A stretch of 64,000 nt of DNA, taken from the NCBI GenBank assembly GCA_025890175.1, contig JANPYM010000012.1, forward strand, positions 213,785-277,784, in the 5' to 3' direction. This DNA comes from Ciborinia camelliae. Its lineage: Eukaryota; Ascomycota; Leotiomycetes; Helotiales; Sclerotiniaceae. The notes under the pieces were generated by a model that was not told the origin of the DNA, made no database searches, and was given only the letters and a program-made list of their open reading frames with translations. Shown one piece after another: positions 1-12,400 of this stretch. Made by a program: the position numbers and the translations under genes. How positions within the stretch are numbered: position 1 is the stretch's first letter; the number at the start of each line of letters is the position of its first letter.

Positions 1-1145
1 ACTTTCTTCTTGATACTCAAAATCCCTTCTCTTTTCGGGCTTTGATCAATTTCCCTTATAACTACCCTCAAATTCCCATCTGCATCCTCGTTCGCATTTC
101 CATCCTTCCAAACCCATGCAAAACTATCCCACGTAAACAGCATCGTGTCATTATCTACTTCCTTTTCAAGTATTGTAAGTAAACCCTTTACACACTCACC
201 ATTCTTTCCAGTAACCATTCTATCCAAAAGATCTCTCCAATACTCTGAGACGCTCGTTTCACGTTTCCTCTCAATCCCTACAGTCTCCACTATCAAACAG
301 GTTAATGCTTCAAAATTCGGTAATATCCTTTCAATAAATAAATGAAGCCCGACAAAAGAATATGGTCGAAGTGTTAGGTGGCGAAGAGAGGAGTAGAGGA
401 GAGGTAGGTGGGTAGGGAAGGGTGTTAAAGGGTTCATAGCACTGCGTTTTAAGTTAGTTTATATTATTCTTTCAATTGCTATGAAAGGAGGAATTCTAAA
501 AAATGAAACTTACGGTATAACCAGAACTAAATTCCGAAGTAATCCATACAGCTCTATATCCATCACATCAAAGCCTCCTCCGAGAATGTTATATGTAAAG
601 CTATTGATGGAATAAAAAGCTATTTTTGCTTCATGAATTAGATCATTGGAGGCAAATCTTTCGAGAGCCCTGAGAAAAGCTGGCTTTCTGCACACAGATC
701 CATTGTTTCTCGTGGAAGGTCTGGGAAATGTATAGTCGTATATGATCTCTCGAATTTCAGCAGGAAGGGAACAAAAGTTGAATCGTATTTTTCTAGGTCT
801 CGTTATGGCAAGAGTCTGTGATGTCGTTATAGAATCAATCATTTGGTCCTGTCCAGAGTTTAGTGTCATCTCCCTGCTGGCTATATCAGAGGATATAAAT
901 ACATCCGAAGCTGATGCCTTTTTAATCCAAAACAAATTATTGAACTTTGATCCATCATTCAAGCGGCCGAATTGACTGAGCGAGTCGACACGGCGGCGGG
1001 CAATATGAACCTTGTGCCTACGAGCTTCATCTCGGATTTGTCCATCATCTTTCATGCAACCTTCCATATCCGAGCTTATGTTATCAAGACCTGCAATATC
1101 CACAAATTTTGTGTGGGTGGAATAGATAGCTCCTTTATGAGACAT
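1..1145 (-). CDS. 2EXR-like (F-box-like) protein, 3' end cut by window edge
   Basis: The gene reads leftward. Exon 1 is 1145-514 and exon 2 is 441-1, still open at the edge; the 72-base intron begins GTAAGT and ends CGCAG, with CTAAC near its 3' end. Exon 1 closes in phase 2 (ATA CC) and exon 2 completes a Pro codon. About 357 residues are visible. Around residue 130 is FNFCSLPAEIREIIYDY, the hydrophobic LPxEIRxxIY pattern of fungal 2EXR/F-box-like proteins. The first 100 or so residues are polar and unremarkable. Exon 2 encodes a charged region with no motif I recognise. The family is of unknown biochemical role and is abundant in Pezizomycotina. The start at 1145 is the first ATG of the open frame; an upstream exon cannot be excluded. 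Confidence 0.7.
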
Positions 1146-2118
1146 CTTGATAGCTTTCCCAAAAGAATATTTTTTGATGCCAGGGATCAGACAATACCTA
1201 AGATCTGGCGGGGACAGGTGATGAGTAGTCTATGTTTTGTTGGAAGATTTGCTGCTCATTATTTCTTAAGTATTCTGGTTGGAATTCTTATAGTAGCTGG
1301 AGCGCCTTCTGCGTGCTGATCGTAGCTTTTTGAAATTACTCGAGAGGAGTATTTGCACCCATTCTTCCGTGGTCATTTATTTGTTGTTTCCTGCTAATAT
1401 ACGACGGTATCTTTTTGAGCCAGAAATTCGGAGATGTCCTCGTAGAAATTCGTCTTGAAGAATGAAAGTGGACTAAAATTGGTGGCAAGGGAGGAAGGCC
1501 ATAAGATAATTGTGTTTGTAGATGGTGGAATTGTTCTTATTCAACTGACCTTCCTTCACTAGATTTTCATCCATGAAAAGAAGTGGAGAAATTTGATGTA
1601 GAATAATGACATATCTTCTTTGGTTTTGCAGGACCGAAGGAGGCTAGTATAGCTGGATACTTTAAACTTCCCCAACTGTGACGGTATATTGCCTCAATAA
1701 AAAAATTAAAATTCAACGCCAGGGTAGTACCGGTGGATTTTATTGGTTGAACGATCCTAGTGAGAAGGAGTAAGAGCTCGAAATTCCGTAGTGTTTGGAT
1801 CTTGCCAAGATACTTTTGAAGTAGCAGGGCAATTTTTGAAGATATTAGCTGTATTCAGGAGGATATGGAATGACAAAGTTCTTTGTGTACGGTCCACAAT
1901 AAGAGGCAGGAACTAAACACCACTGCTAAACTTTGATGAAATAAGTAGGAGCAATCTAGTATCATTCCAGTTCTTTTTATAGTCCTCCGAATTTAGACAT
2001 CACCATTAAACCATCAACAATATTCTCCAGCACCGCGTCGATGATTCTCATCTTGCTGGATGTGGGACTCGGAGTCATGATGATCAAAATGCTGCAGAAT
2101 TGGTCCTAGATATCCAGA
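1146..2118. other. intergenic, nothing recognised
   Basis: This stretch lies between the divergent 5' end of the 2EXR-like gene and the 3' end of the AlkB-type gene. The only sizeable reading frame (972-1319, plus strand) overlaps the upstream gene in antisense and shows no domain. I see no repeat or RNA gene. Confidence 0.6.
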
Positions 2119-3573
2119 TCAAGAGCCACCTGCGTAACTTCCAGGGCCATTGACGCCAGCCTCCGTTTTTGTTTTGTCGTCCCAGACCGGACTCCCATCA
2201 TTATCAAACTCAGCCCATTCAAAGTAGGTACACCCTTCTTTTCCAGGAACATTTCCTGCATGGCACATCCAAAAGTATCGACCCAAATTCTCTTTCTTCC
2301 TTTGCACAACCCTCAATACAGTCGGCACCCCACATACGCATTTCGGTGTGAATTTGGGATGCAATGAAGGTTTATAATCGCGATAGGTAATATTGATTCG
2401 TCGATTCCCAGAAATTGGATGAGGATCGATCGCTTGTGCAGGTGCAATACTGTGCTTCCAAGTTTCTTGCATTTCTGCATGCATTACAAGCAAGGAGTTA
2501 TGTGGGAGGTGGATAGCGATTTGACCTTCTGCATCCAAGGACTCTTTGCTTTTCTCTTTTGAATCGGGTTCTTGAGGGACGATTTGTCGAACGCGAAATT
2601 CTCGAGCAACACCTAAAGAGATCGATCCTATGATAGCACGTGGCCCAATGTAAGTGAGTTGATCGCTATGGTATCCCACACTTTCTGCGCCGCCATTGTA
2701 GCAGTTCACAAATGCCGCATTGGGCTTCCATGTATCGGATGATTGGTACTTCAGCTTTTGCCCGTTGGCATAGTGTGTTCTAATTCGAGCTGCGACTTCT
2801 GAATTGACAGCATCCTGAACTCTGGGCGAGACCTTCCTCATCTGTGGAGTAAGCTGGCGAATATCCTGCAAGTCATCAGGTTAACAATCAGAAAATGCAA
2901 CGCGAGCCATATTCTACAAGCTGTGGAGTAGATTATTATGTTAAGTGTTACTCACGGTTAAGAGATCACCATTGTAGAGATATTCTGTCTTCTGGGCCTT
3001 TTGCTCCTCCAGACTCTCCACATAGAAGCAGGCAGTATGAGGACTTGTGACCACATTATCAAACAACTTAAAAGTCATCCTCTCAAATGTCGGGGCTTCT
3101 TTCAACAATTCCTCAAGCAAAGCATTGGCTTCTTCCACAGGAAGGAAATTATGTATGATAGAACAAGGAGTGTGAGCTGCTACATCTTCAGGGGAATATA
3201 AATGGAGAGTTTTGCCTTTCCTGGACATGGGTTTTACTCGTTTTGTGGAGTTCTCACTAGAGATAAAAGTAGAAAGAGAACTTTGATATCCTACCGCGGA
3301 TGATGATTTCTTAGTTATTTGCAAAGAGTCGGGGTTTGAGTTGGACAATGAAGCTGAAGCCTTCTCAACTCCGCCATTATGTTCGAGTAAGATCTCAAGA
3401 AGAACTTGTTGTTCAATACTGGGGTGTAAAGATGATAATAGGGCGAGCTTGAAGTCCGTCGACTCATCATCAGGAACACTGAGAGTATTGATATGGTCGC
3501 TCGTCTCTGGCTTTTGTGGCGATGGAGAGGAGATAGACAGTTTTCGCTTTTTTCTTGATACAAAAGCATCCAT
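2119..3573 (-). CDS. AlkB-family 2-oxoglutarate/Fe(II) dioxygenase with CUE-like and GRF zinc-finger regions
   Basis: There are two exons, 3573-2956 and 2865-2119, and the 454-residue protein is joined in phase 0 (GTGAGT donor, TTGCAG acceptor). Residues about 40-80 (LALLSSLHPSIEQQVLLEIL) resemble a CUE ubiquitin-binding helix bundle. The AlkB fold follows from about residue 130. It carries the iron motif HSD (His272, Asp274), a distal His in WKHSI, and the 2-oxoglutarate-binding signature RINITYR. The C-terminus (about 380-425) has CVCG, a central GRYFWMC and a final CTYFEW, which is the CHCC pattern of a GRF zinc finger. AlkB enzymes of the ALKBH2/3 class remove alkyl groups from DNA or RNA bases by oxidation, and GRF fingers bind single-stranded nucleic acid. 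A role in alkylation repair is inferred. The arrangement CUE-AlkB-GRF is common in filamentous fungi as far as I recall. Confidence 0.9.
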
Positions 3574-4609
3574 GATGGCGATGAGATATTTTTCTCAAGT
3601 ACCTAACACTTCCAAGTTATCAGAGATGTAGGTCATTCTCTGTCATGACAAGAATTAGAATCATTTGTATTGAGTGTCAAAACGTAAAAGTGGGGTAAAT
3701 TTAATGATCACGTGACATTCTAATAGGATCTGAGGGGGTGTCCTATCGGCCGTGGCTAGATTGTCAAACGAGCAGTTTAGTATCTAGTCTACCTCTATAT
3801 GGCTGAGGAGAAGGTTCCTCTTCTATAGCGCGAATCTCCTTCTTTCCTTTTCACTCCATCATCCTCGATTTAGACTTAAATCATTGAGGCCTAGGCAATT
3901 ACTTCTCCAAACCGTTGACAAGGTAATGGTACAACATTTTGGGGGAAAACCTCACACATAACATAACGCTTCGTGATACTCTTCCATATCTGGAGAAAAT
4001 GCTGGCGAAGATGACCTCAAATGCTGGTGAAGACGATCTCAAATACTGGCAAATACGATTTCAAATCCAGTCTCCTCCGTGGTTGAAGGTTGATCCAAGA
4101 TACGAAAATGCTGACGAACACAACCTCAAATCCAGTCTCTTCTGCGGTTGAAGATTGATCCAAGAAGATACCAAAATGCTGGCGAATACGATCTCAAATC
4201 CAGTCTCCTCCGTGGGATCCAAGATACGAAAATGCTGGCGAACACAACCTCAAAAATGCAGTCTCTTCTGCGGTTGAAGATTGATCCAAGAAGATACCAA
4301 AATGCTGGCGAACACAACCTCAAACCCAGTCTCTTCCGTGGTTGAAGGTTGATCCAATATACCTTTATTGAAACCAATATCAGTTCTAACTAGTCCAAAT
4401 TCAACCTCTCGTCCGCCCCGGATTAATTAAATACCGAACCGAACTCCTCGGTCCAAGCAGTCCGGGTAGAAATTCGTGGTGGGGTAAGGTATGGACTCTG
4501 GAGCTGGTATGTCATCCAGGTACACATGGGACGATTACCAGACTACATTTGCAAGCCGGCGCGTACAATTTGCAACATTTCGTCCACCACCACCACCACC
4601 ACCGCCATA
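3574..4609. other. intergenic between divergent AlkB-type gene and PEX7
   Basis: This is the shared upstream region of two divergently transcribed genes, starting at 3573 (minus) and 4610 (plus). The middle holds a decayed tandem repeat, described separately. The sequence just before PEX7 includes a short CCA/CAC run at 4584-4604. I could not identify a TATA box with confidence. Confidence 0.5.
3990..4370. repeat. imperfect tandem repeat, unit about 68 bases, about five copies
   Basis: The phrases AAAATGCTGGCGAA, ACCTCAAATCCAGTCTC and GGTTGAAGATTGATCCAAGA recur in the same order at roughly 68-base spacing. Copies differ by short deletions and substitutions, and the first ones are the most decayed. 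Short open frames run through it only because the unit lacks stops. It lies in the shared promoter region of the AlkB-type gene and PEX7. Confidence 0.8.
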
Positions 4610-5782
4610 ATGTATGAGTTTATTACTCAGGGCTTCAAGGGACACGCAGTCAAGTACTCTCCCTTTTTCGAAGACAGAATTTGTGTTGCTGCTTCCGCCA
4701 ATTTTGGTCTGGTGGGAAATGGGAGACTTTACAGCTTGGTATTGACTGCGCAGGGTATCAAACTTCACAAAACGTAAGTGACTCTAGGATTTTGTGCTGA
4801 TTATTTCCATTTGTATATGACTTTTGCTAACTTTGATCTTCCTCTGCATAAAGTTTCGATACTCAAGATGCCATTTACGATCTGGCATGGTCCGAATCCA
4901 ACGAAAATCAAGTCGCTGTTGCATGTGGTGATGGAACTATAAAGCTGTTTGACACCGCACTTAATGAATTTCCCATTCAGAATTTCCATGAGCATGGTCG
5001 CGAAGTCTTCGCGGTTCACTGGAATCTAGTCACAAAGGATACATTTGTTTCGAGCTCTTGGGATGGTACAATCAAGCTGGTATGAAGATATCATCTAGGT
5101 TCATTTTTCTTGTAAAGAATAATGCTAACTCTGTCGCTCGCAGTGGAATCCAAATCGCACAAGCTCTATAGTTACATTGCCTACACATTCTTGCACATAC
5201 AGCAGTGCTTTCTCGCCTCACTCGCCGTCGGTCATATCCTCCGTCTCCTCAGATTCGCATTTGAGAATATTTGACCTTCGAACTCCTGCATCTGCCTCTA
5301 ACCATTTGGTATCACTCATTCCAATCCATGGTTTCCCACCAACTGCAGGTCCCCGCGGTGCAGTTGGACATAACCGACAAGTTTTCCCTCCATCCGAAGC
5401 TCTCACCCATGATTGGAACAAATACCGCGATGGAATTATTGCAACAGCTGGGGTCGATCAATTGATCCGAACTTTCGATATTCGTAATGCAGGGGCTGGA
5501 CCTGTCGCGACTTTGGAAGGACATGACTATGCTATTCGAAAGCTAGTATGGAGCCCCCATCTTAGTGATACACTTCTGAGCGCCAGCTACGATATGAGTT
5601 GCCGTGTCTGGACTGACGGTACCTCGAACGCTAGCATGCCCCGAGAACTTGGACGTATGGATCGCCACACCGAGTTTGTTGCTGCTGTTGACTGGTGTCT
5701 TTTTGGGGCGGATTGGTGCGCAAGTACTGCTTGGGATGAACGACTACTTGTCTGGGATGTTCGTTCTGTCATGGGCGCATAG
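4610..5782 (+). CDS. PEX7: peroxisomal targeting signal 2 receptor, WD40 protein Pex7
   Basis: Exons are 4610-4773, 4854-5079 and 5144-5782 and give 342 residues, close to the usual Pex7 length. The start gives MYEFITQGFKGHAVKYSPFF, the conserved Pex7 N-terminus; an in-frame ATG at 4526 would add 28 poor residues. Phase is consistent at both introns (GTAAGT and GTATGA donors). WD40 repeats are visible as DGTIKLFD, WDGTIKLW, DSHLRIFDLR, DQLIRTFDIR, DMSCRVW and DERLLVWDVR, with GHDYAIRKLVWSPH typical of the family. Pex7 binds matrix proteins carrying the N-terminal PTS2 signal in the cytosol and delivers them, with a co-receptor, to the peroxisomal docking complex. Nothing looks damaged. Confidence 0.96.
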
Positions 5783-6404
5783 TCTTTCTACTTTTTCTCC
5801 TTGCTATTATTTCACGACCTCTTTTCTTCTAGTGGAGTTTGGTGAGATCATTTCCTCCTTCTCGTATGCATACTTGGGGAAACAGACTCTTTATTATGGA
5901 CGATATGATACCACAGGGATGGCGTTTTAGCTTTTTGGTGTAATGGATATGAACGACGAAACCATGATAGGATATTTCGTTTTAGGATTAGCGGGATATC
6001 TTCGCATCCTAGAACAAAAGACGTTTTGCGTTTTGTATTAGGATATTAAGAGAGTGTTTTTACATAGGAAGTCTCGCGAGAAATGTGATTTTGGAGTAAA
6101 AGGGAGCATTACAAAAAGTCATCTGCGATAACATAGATCAATAGAGATACTATGCACAATCCTTTTTTTTCATTATGCAATCTTTAAAGTTACTCCTTGC
6201 ATTTTTATGGTCACAAGGTTATCCCAACAAACTCAATGCATCATCCAGATAATTCCCATCTCCCCCTCGCAGACAGTCTAACTTGTCTAGAATACAAAAC
6301 TTAGGTTCCCGAGTCCCGAGCGGGCCCGAAGTATCCCGAAGTTCCGGCGCCGGCACTTCTAAATGGTTAACGGGCAAAGGTACGAAGTTGTGCCGAAGTC
6401 GGGA
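5783..6404. other. PEX7 downstream region, no gene seen
   Basis: This presumably includes the PEX7 3' untranslated region. From about 6300 the base composition shifts to the GC-rich CCCGAG/CGGGAC style of the following array. No coding frame with recognisable content is seen. Confidence 0.5.
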
Positions 6405-9400
6405 CGAAGATCAGATGTGCAACCAAATGTTTTATAGTTTCATAGTTTTACTCTTGGGTAGATTCTGACCTATCATTTGATAACGTGTATCGATACCAGT
6501 TGGGGGAGAAAGAATGCCCGCAGAATCAGATGTGCGGGCACATCTGATTCTGATTGAGTTAACCTTATAAGTTATTCCTTGAATCCCTTAACCTTATTCC
6601 GCCGGGGACTCGGGTGGGGAATCGCGCGGCGGGACTAGCGCCGGCACTGACACCGGGACATGGAAACGCCAAGAAACAATCGAGATATGCAACTAAACTC
6701 AATGATATTATAATTTCTTCATGAGTGACTCAGAGTGACTCAGGGACTGGTTCGGGGGGGCTGGTCACTTTGGAAAAATCCTCGGGAAGAATCAGATATG
6801 CAACCAAAAGTTTGACAGTTTTACTTTTTGGCAAATTCTGACCTATCATATCGATATCAGTATCAGTCTCAGTCTCAGTCCCCAAAGTCAAAACTATATG
6901 CCGATATTATACGCCCGCTTATTGAGGGACCCACAGTCTCCCCAGTTGTCCCGCCGCACACAGACTGGGTCGGGATCAAGGACTATCACCCGCGGGACAT
7001 CGGAACACCAAGGAGAAGTTGAGATATAGAACTAAACTTAACGATATTACAATTTCTCGAGGAGTGAGTCCGAGTACGAGCGAGTACGAGTGACTCAGGT
7101 ACTAGCTCAGGGCCTAAACACTCGGGAAAATGCTTGGGAAAAAATCAGATATGCAACCAATTTCTATCAAGAGCCATTCTGACCTATTAGATCAGTCGAA
7201 GGAATCGGAAGTCAGAATGATTATGGTCTGGCAAAGTTTTGCCGCCAGAGATTCAGTCATCGCTACGCGCGGGACGTCAAAGCGCCAAGGGAAAATGTAA
7301 ATATGCAACTAGCTATATCTCGGTATTCTAGTTTCCCGCGGTGTCACTCAGGGACTGGCTTAGGGACTGGCTCAGGGACTGGCTCAGGAACTTGGCCCCG
7401 GAGAAAATGCTCGGGAAGAAATCAGACATGCAACCAAATTCATCAATAGTCATTCTGACCTATTACATCAGTCTTCGTGGTGGGATTCAGAATGAATGAT
7501 TCTGATCAAGTTAACCTTATTTTGCCGGGGACTCGGGTGGGGAATGGCACCGGCACTGGCGCCGGATGTCGGCACGCTCAACGCCAAGGGAAAATGGAGA
7601 TATGCAACCACAAACTATTGATAATCCAATTTATCGAGGAGTAAATCAGGAACTGGGGCGCCTGCACGGTCGGAAAAAGTGCTCGGGGAGAAATCAATTA
7701 TGCAATCCAACTCTCGTTTCTCCAATTCTGACCTATCAGATCGTGGGAAGGATTCGCAAGGCAGACCGATTCTGGTCTGGTCACATCTTCCCGCCAGGGA
7801 CTCGAGCGGGGACGGACCAGCGCTTGAATGTCGTGATTTCAGGACGCCTGGTGCTCAGGAAAATTCATGCACCTCAACCATATTTAATTTGTCAAAGAGG
7901 AACTTGAGGAGTGATTTGGGAACTAAAAGTCTGGGCAACGGGACGCACAGGTAAATGAGACGTGCAACCAAACTCCCCTTCTCTCATTCTAACCTATCAT
8001 AGTGGTAACAGTGGGAGGAGCTCAGGAGTCGGTAGTCGGAAGGATTCTCGCCTTGTTCGTTTTATCCCGTCGGATTGGCACCGCGACGCCGGGACACCGG
8101 GACACCCAACCCCCTGGGAAAATCGATGCAACTAAATCAGGTTCGCATTTCTTGAGGGGTGGTTGGGGATGTAGCCCAGAGACTAAATTTCTGCGCGACG
8201 GGACGCACGGGAAAATTAGACGTGCAACTAAATTATCTTCACATTTCTTGAGGAGTGGTTGGGGATGTAGCCCAGAGACTAAATTTCTGGGCGACGGGAC
8301 GCACGGGGAAATGAGTCGTGCAACAGAACCCCCCATTCTTCATTATCGATTTATTGTATTAGTCACAGGACTCCGAACGGAATCATTCTGGTCTGGTCAA
8401 GTAAACCTTATAGCGTCGACGACTCTATGCCAGGAACTAAATCTCTGGGCGACGGGACGCACGGGGAAATGCGATGTGCAACCAAACGTCCCCCCATTCT
8501 TCAATACCTATTATATTAGTCACAGGACTCAGAAGGTAATGATTCTGGTCTGGTCAAGTAACCGTTATACCGTGGGGGATTTTATGTCAGGAACTAAAGG
8601 TCTGGGCAACGGGACGCACGGGAAAATTAGATGTGCAACTAAACTATCAATACTCTACTTTCTTAATGAATGATTCCGGTACTGATTGGCCCAGAGACTA
8701 ATTTTCTGGGCGACGGGACGCACGGGAAAATGAGATGTGCAACCAAACGATCCCTTCAATATTGACCTATCGGATTGTTCTCAGAAAGAAGTCATAATGA
8801 TTCTGATCTGATCAAGTAAGCCCTATCCCGCCCGGAACTTTCGGACCGAGAGTCTGAGTCTCAGGGACTGTTACCGGGCACCGGGATAGATGCCAAGGTG
8901 AAAATTAGATATGCAACTAAACAGTATTCTAGTTTATGAAGAAGTTATTTGGAGAGCGATTTATGGACTAAGGGCCTGGGCGACGGGACGCACGGGAAAA
9001 TGAGATATGCAACCAAACCCCTCCTACAATATTCTGACCTATGAGATTCAGAAGTCCGAAGTTGGGCTGCAGAATGATTCCGATCCAGTTAACTTTAACC
9101 CGCCGGGGACTCAATCTCAGGAAAGCCGGGACATCCGGACGTTTGAATGCTGGGTGGGACCTTGGGACATTCAGACGCCAAGGTGAAAATGAGATATGCA
9201 ACCAAACTCCAAACTAGATCTTGGATTTTTGCAGTCGGAGGTTATGTCATTTCAATGGGACCTGTGGAAATGTTAATATTAGATGCCAAGGAGGATGGTG
9301 ACACCGGGACACCGGGAGGCGGGGGAAAATGAGCGGGAAGAAATCAGATGTGCAACCAAAGGTTTTATAGTTTTATATTTTTACTCCAAGGGACATTGTG

Positions 9401-12400
9401 ACCTATCAGAACATATCAGTTGAAGGATTCGGGAGTGGGGAGCCGGGACTCAAAAAGGAATGATTCTAATCTAATCGAGGAAACCTAATCCCGCCGGGAA
9501 CTCAGGCGGGGACTAGCCAGCGCCACAATACCGGGACGTCTGAACAACGCCGGGACCTCGGGACGCCAAGGGCAAAATGAGATGTGCAACCAAACTGGAT
9601 CTGTGCAATTAGGGATTCTATTATTATCCAAATGTGGGTAAAATATACCTACCTAGTATGAGACACCCACCCACCAGGAAGAATGGGGCTTCGGGGATGG
9701 CTCGGGGAAAAAAATCCTCGGGAATTATCAGATGTGCAACCAAACCCCGCATTCTCCTGTCCCACCCTGATTCCGATCAAGTTACCTCGAGCCAAGGGAA
9801 AAATGAGACGTGCAACCAAACTGGAACCTTGGAACTTTGGCGATTCTATGTTCGTCATCTGGATCGATGTTAATATTAGACGCCGGGGAGAAGAGAGATA
9901 GATGCCGGGGCCTCTAGGACGCCCTCGGGAAAATTCTCGGGAAATATTAGATGTGCAACCAAACTCCCCATTCTCCAACTCAGGTTCTGATCATGTTAAG
10001 TTATCCCGCCGGACTAGCACCCAGATGCCGGACGCCGGGACGTCGGGACGCCAAGGAGAAATTGAGATGTGCAACCAAACTGGAACCTTGGAACTAGAGG
10101 GATTCTACCATCTTAATGTGGATAGATGTTAATATTTATTAGATACCGGTGGGGGGGAATGGAACATCTCGCGCAAAATGCGCGGGAAGAATCAGATGTG
10201 CAACGAAACTCCATCAATGGCCATTCTAGCCAATCAGAGAGTGAAATTTCATAGAGGTATCCAGTTTAGGAAAGATTCTGATCTACTTGGATGAGAAGGT
10301 AAGGCAACGAGGAATCCGCGACTTTGCAAGCGCAGGCGTTGCAGGCGTTGCAGGCGTTGGAGACGCTGCAAATGTTGCAAGCGCAATCAGATATGCAACC
10401 AAACTACCTCGAATTTCATTCTAACCAATCGGAGAGCGCAGTTCGATGTAGATGTTCGGTTTTGGAAAGATTTTGATCTACTTGGATGAGAAGGTAAGGC
10501 AAAGAGGAATCCGCGACGTTGCAGGCGCAGGCGTTGCAGGCGTTGGAGACGTTGGAGACGTTGCAAACGTTGCAAACGTTGCAAGCCTCGCAGGCGTCGC
10601 TGGCGCGTTCCAGAATCAGATATGCAACCAAACTACCTCGAATTTCATTCTAACCAATCAGAGAGTGCACTTTGATTTAGATTTCCGGTTTTGGAAAGAT
10701 TTTGATCTGATCTGCTCGGATGAGAATAGGGATGCGAGGCGTACACGACGTCGCGCAAACGTCGCAAGCGTGGGCGTTGCAAGCGTTGCGGGCGTTGCAG
10801 GCATTGCAGGCGTTGGAGACGTTGCAAAAGTTGCAAGCCTTGCATGCGTCGCTGGCGCGTTCCAGAATCAGATATGCAACCAAACTCCATCAAAAGTCAC
10901 TCTAGCCAATGGGATTACTTCCATACACATAGATATACAGTCCATAGAGATTTCTGATCTACTCCGATGAGGTGGGAGATGAATAGGGATCGGCGACGTC
11001 GGCGACGTTGCGGCAGATATGCAACCAAACTACCTCGAATTTCATTCTAGCCAATCGGAGAGCGCAGTTCGATGTAGATGTTCGGTTTTGGAAAGATTTT
11101 GATATACTCCGAAGAGGTGGGACGTGAATAGCGATCAGCAACGTTCATGACGTGTCGCAAATGGCGTAGGCGTTGCAGGCGAAGGAGACGTTGCAGGCGT
11201 AGGAGACGTTGCAGGCGTAGGAGACGTTGCAGGCGTAGGAGACGTTGCAGGCGTCGAACAGAAATGAGATATGCAACCAAACTCCCTCAGCAGCCATTCT
11301 GGTTTGGTTAATCATCAGACTATTTGGCCAAGCTACCTAGAACTAAGAAGCTATCTACCCAATAGATTCCCGATAGCCTCCCAGATTTCCCGCCCTGACA
11401 GAAATATTTCTCCAGATGTGTTATCAAATTCCCTTAACGCCTATTCTAGATTACCAGATAGTGTATTTTTGTATAGATATGCATGCGATGGGCGGAGGGG
11501 GGTTGCACTTCTCCGTTTCTCTTCTCCATCTCTTTTTCCCGACCCTCTTCTCACCTCCCTATCTCCGACTCGAGACGAGTTCCTCGAGTTTCTCGAGGAG
11601 ATCAGATATGCAACCAAAACTCATTTTCTCCCAATCCAACCAATTAGCTATATCCATTCTTGGATAAACAGTTATTCACTAAGTGACTCTTGCATTGGAT
11701 TGCCTTGATATCGAGTAAGTTACCCAGTCACCTCGATATTAGATAAACCTCGAAATCAAACTACCAACTATCCCTGTAGCCCGTCTCTCTTCCCCGTTTC
11801 CCTTCCCTATTCCCCAAATCTCTTCCCCGACCCCCGAGGAACGGGTTCCCAGAGTTCCCCGAGGAAGCATTAGATATGCAACCAAACTCCTCCCTTCTTC
11901 AATCTGACCAATCAGCTACATCTATTTAACCTTTTTAACTTATTCACTACTCTCACCTTGCTTTGCCTTAATATCGAGTAAGTTACCCGGAAGTCGAACG
12001 ATCCCGAAATCATACAGCCCCGAAATCAAACTACCAATTTGGGCTATCCCTATAACCCGTCTCTACTCCCCGAATTCTCTTCCCCGATCCTCTTCCCGAT
12101 TTATAACGAGCCCGATTTACAACGAGCCCGACCTCCTTCCCAATCCCCTTCTCGACTCATAACGAGTTCCCCAAGTCCCCCGAGTCTTCCGAGTCCCCCA
12201 GTCCCCCGAGTCCCCCAGATTTCCCAGCTCGGGTGAAATTCAGATATGCAACCAAACCCCCCTCTCCTCCCCCCCTCCCCCAATCCCACCAATCAACTAC
12301 ATTTATTTAACCTTCCAACTTATTCACTATTCTTGTCATAATATTAAACTATTCAAATTACAAATTATACCGCCTACAACGTTGAACTTTTCCTTTCCCG

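Noticed and set aside
5218..5772. Several frames overlapping PEX7 exon 3 on both strands
   Set aside because: They are shadows of the WD40 coding sequence and lack any independent protein features.
10387..11280. Long frames encoding Leu-Gln-Arg or Ala-Cys-Asn repeats
   Set aside because: They are translations of the GTTGCAGGC repeats in every frame of both strands, with no start context and no non-repetitive protein content.
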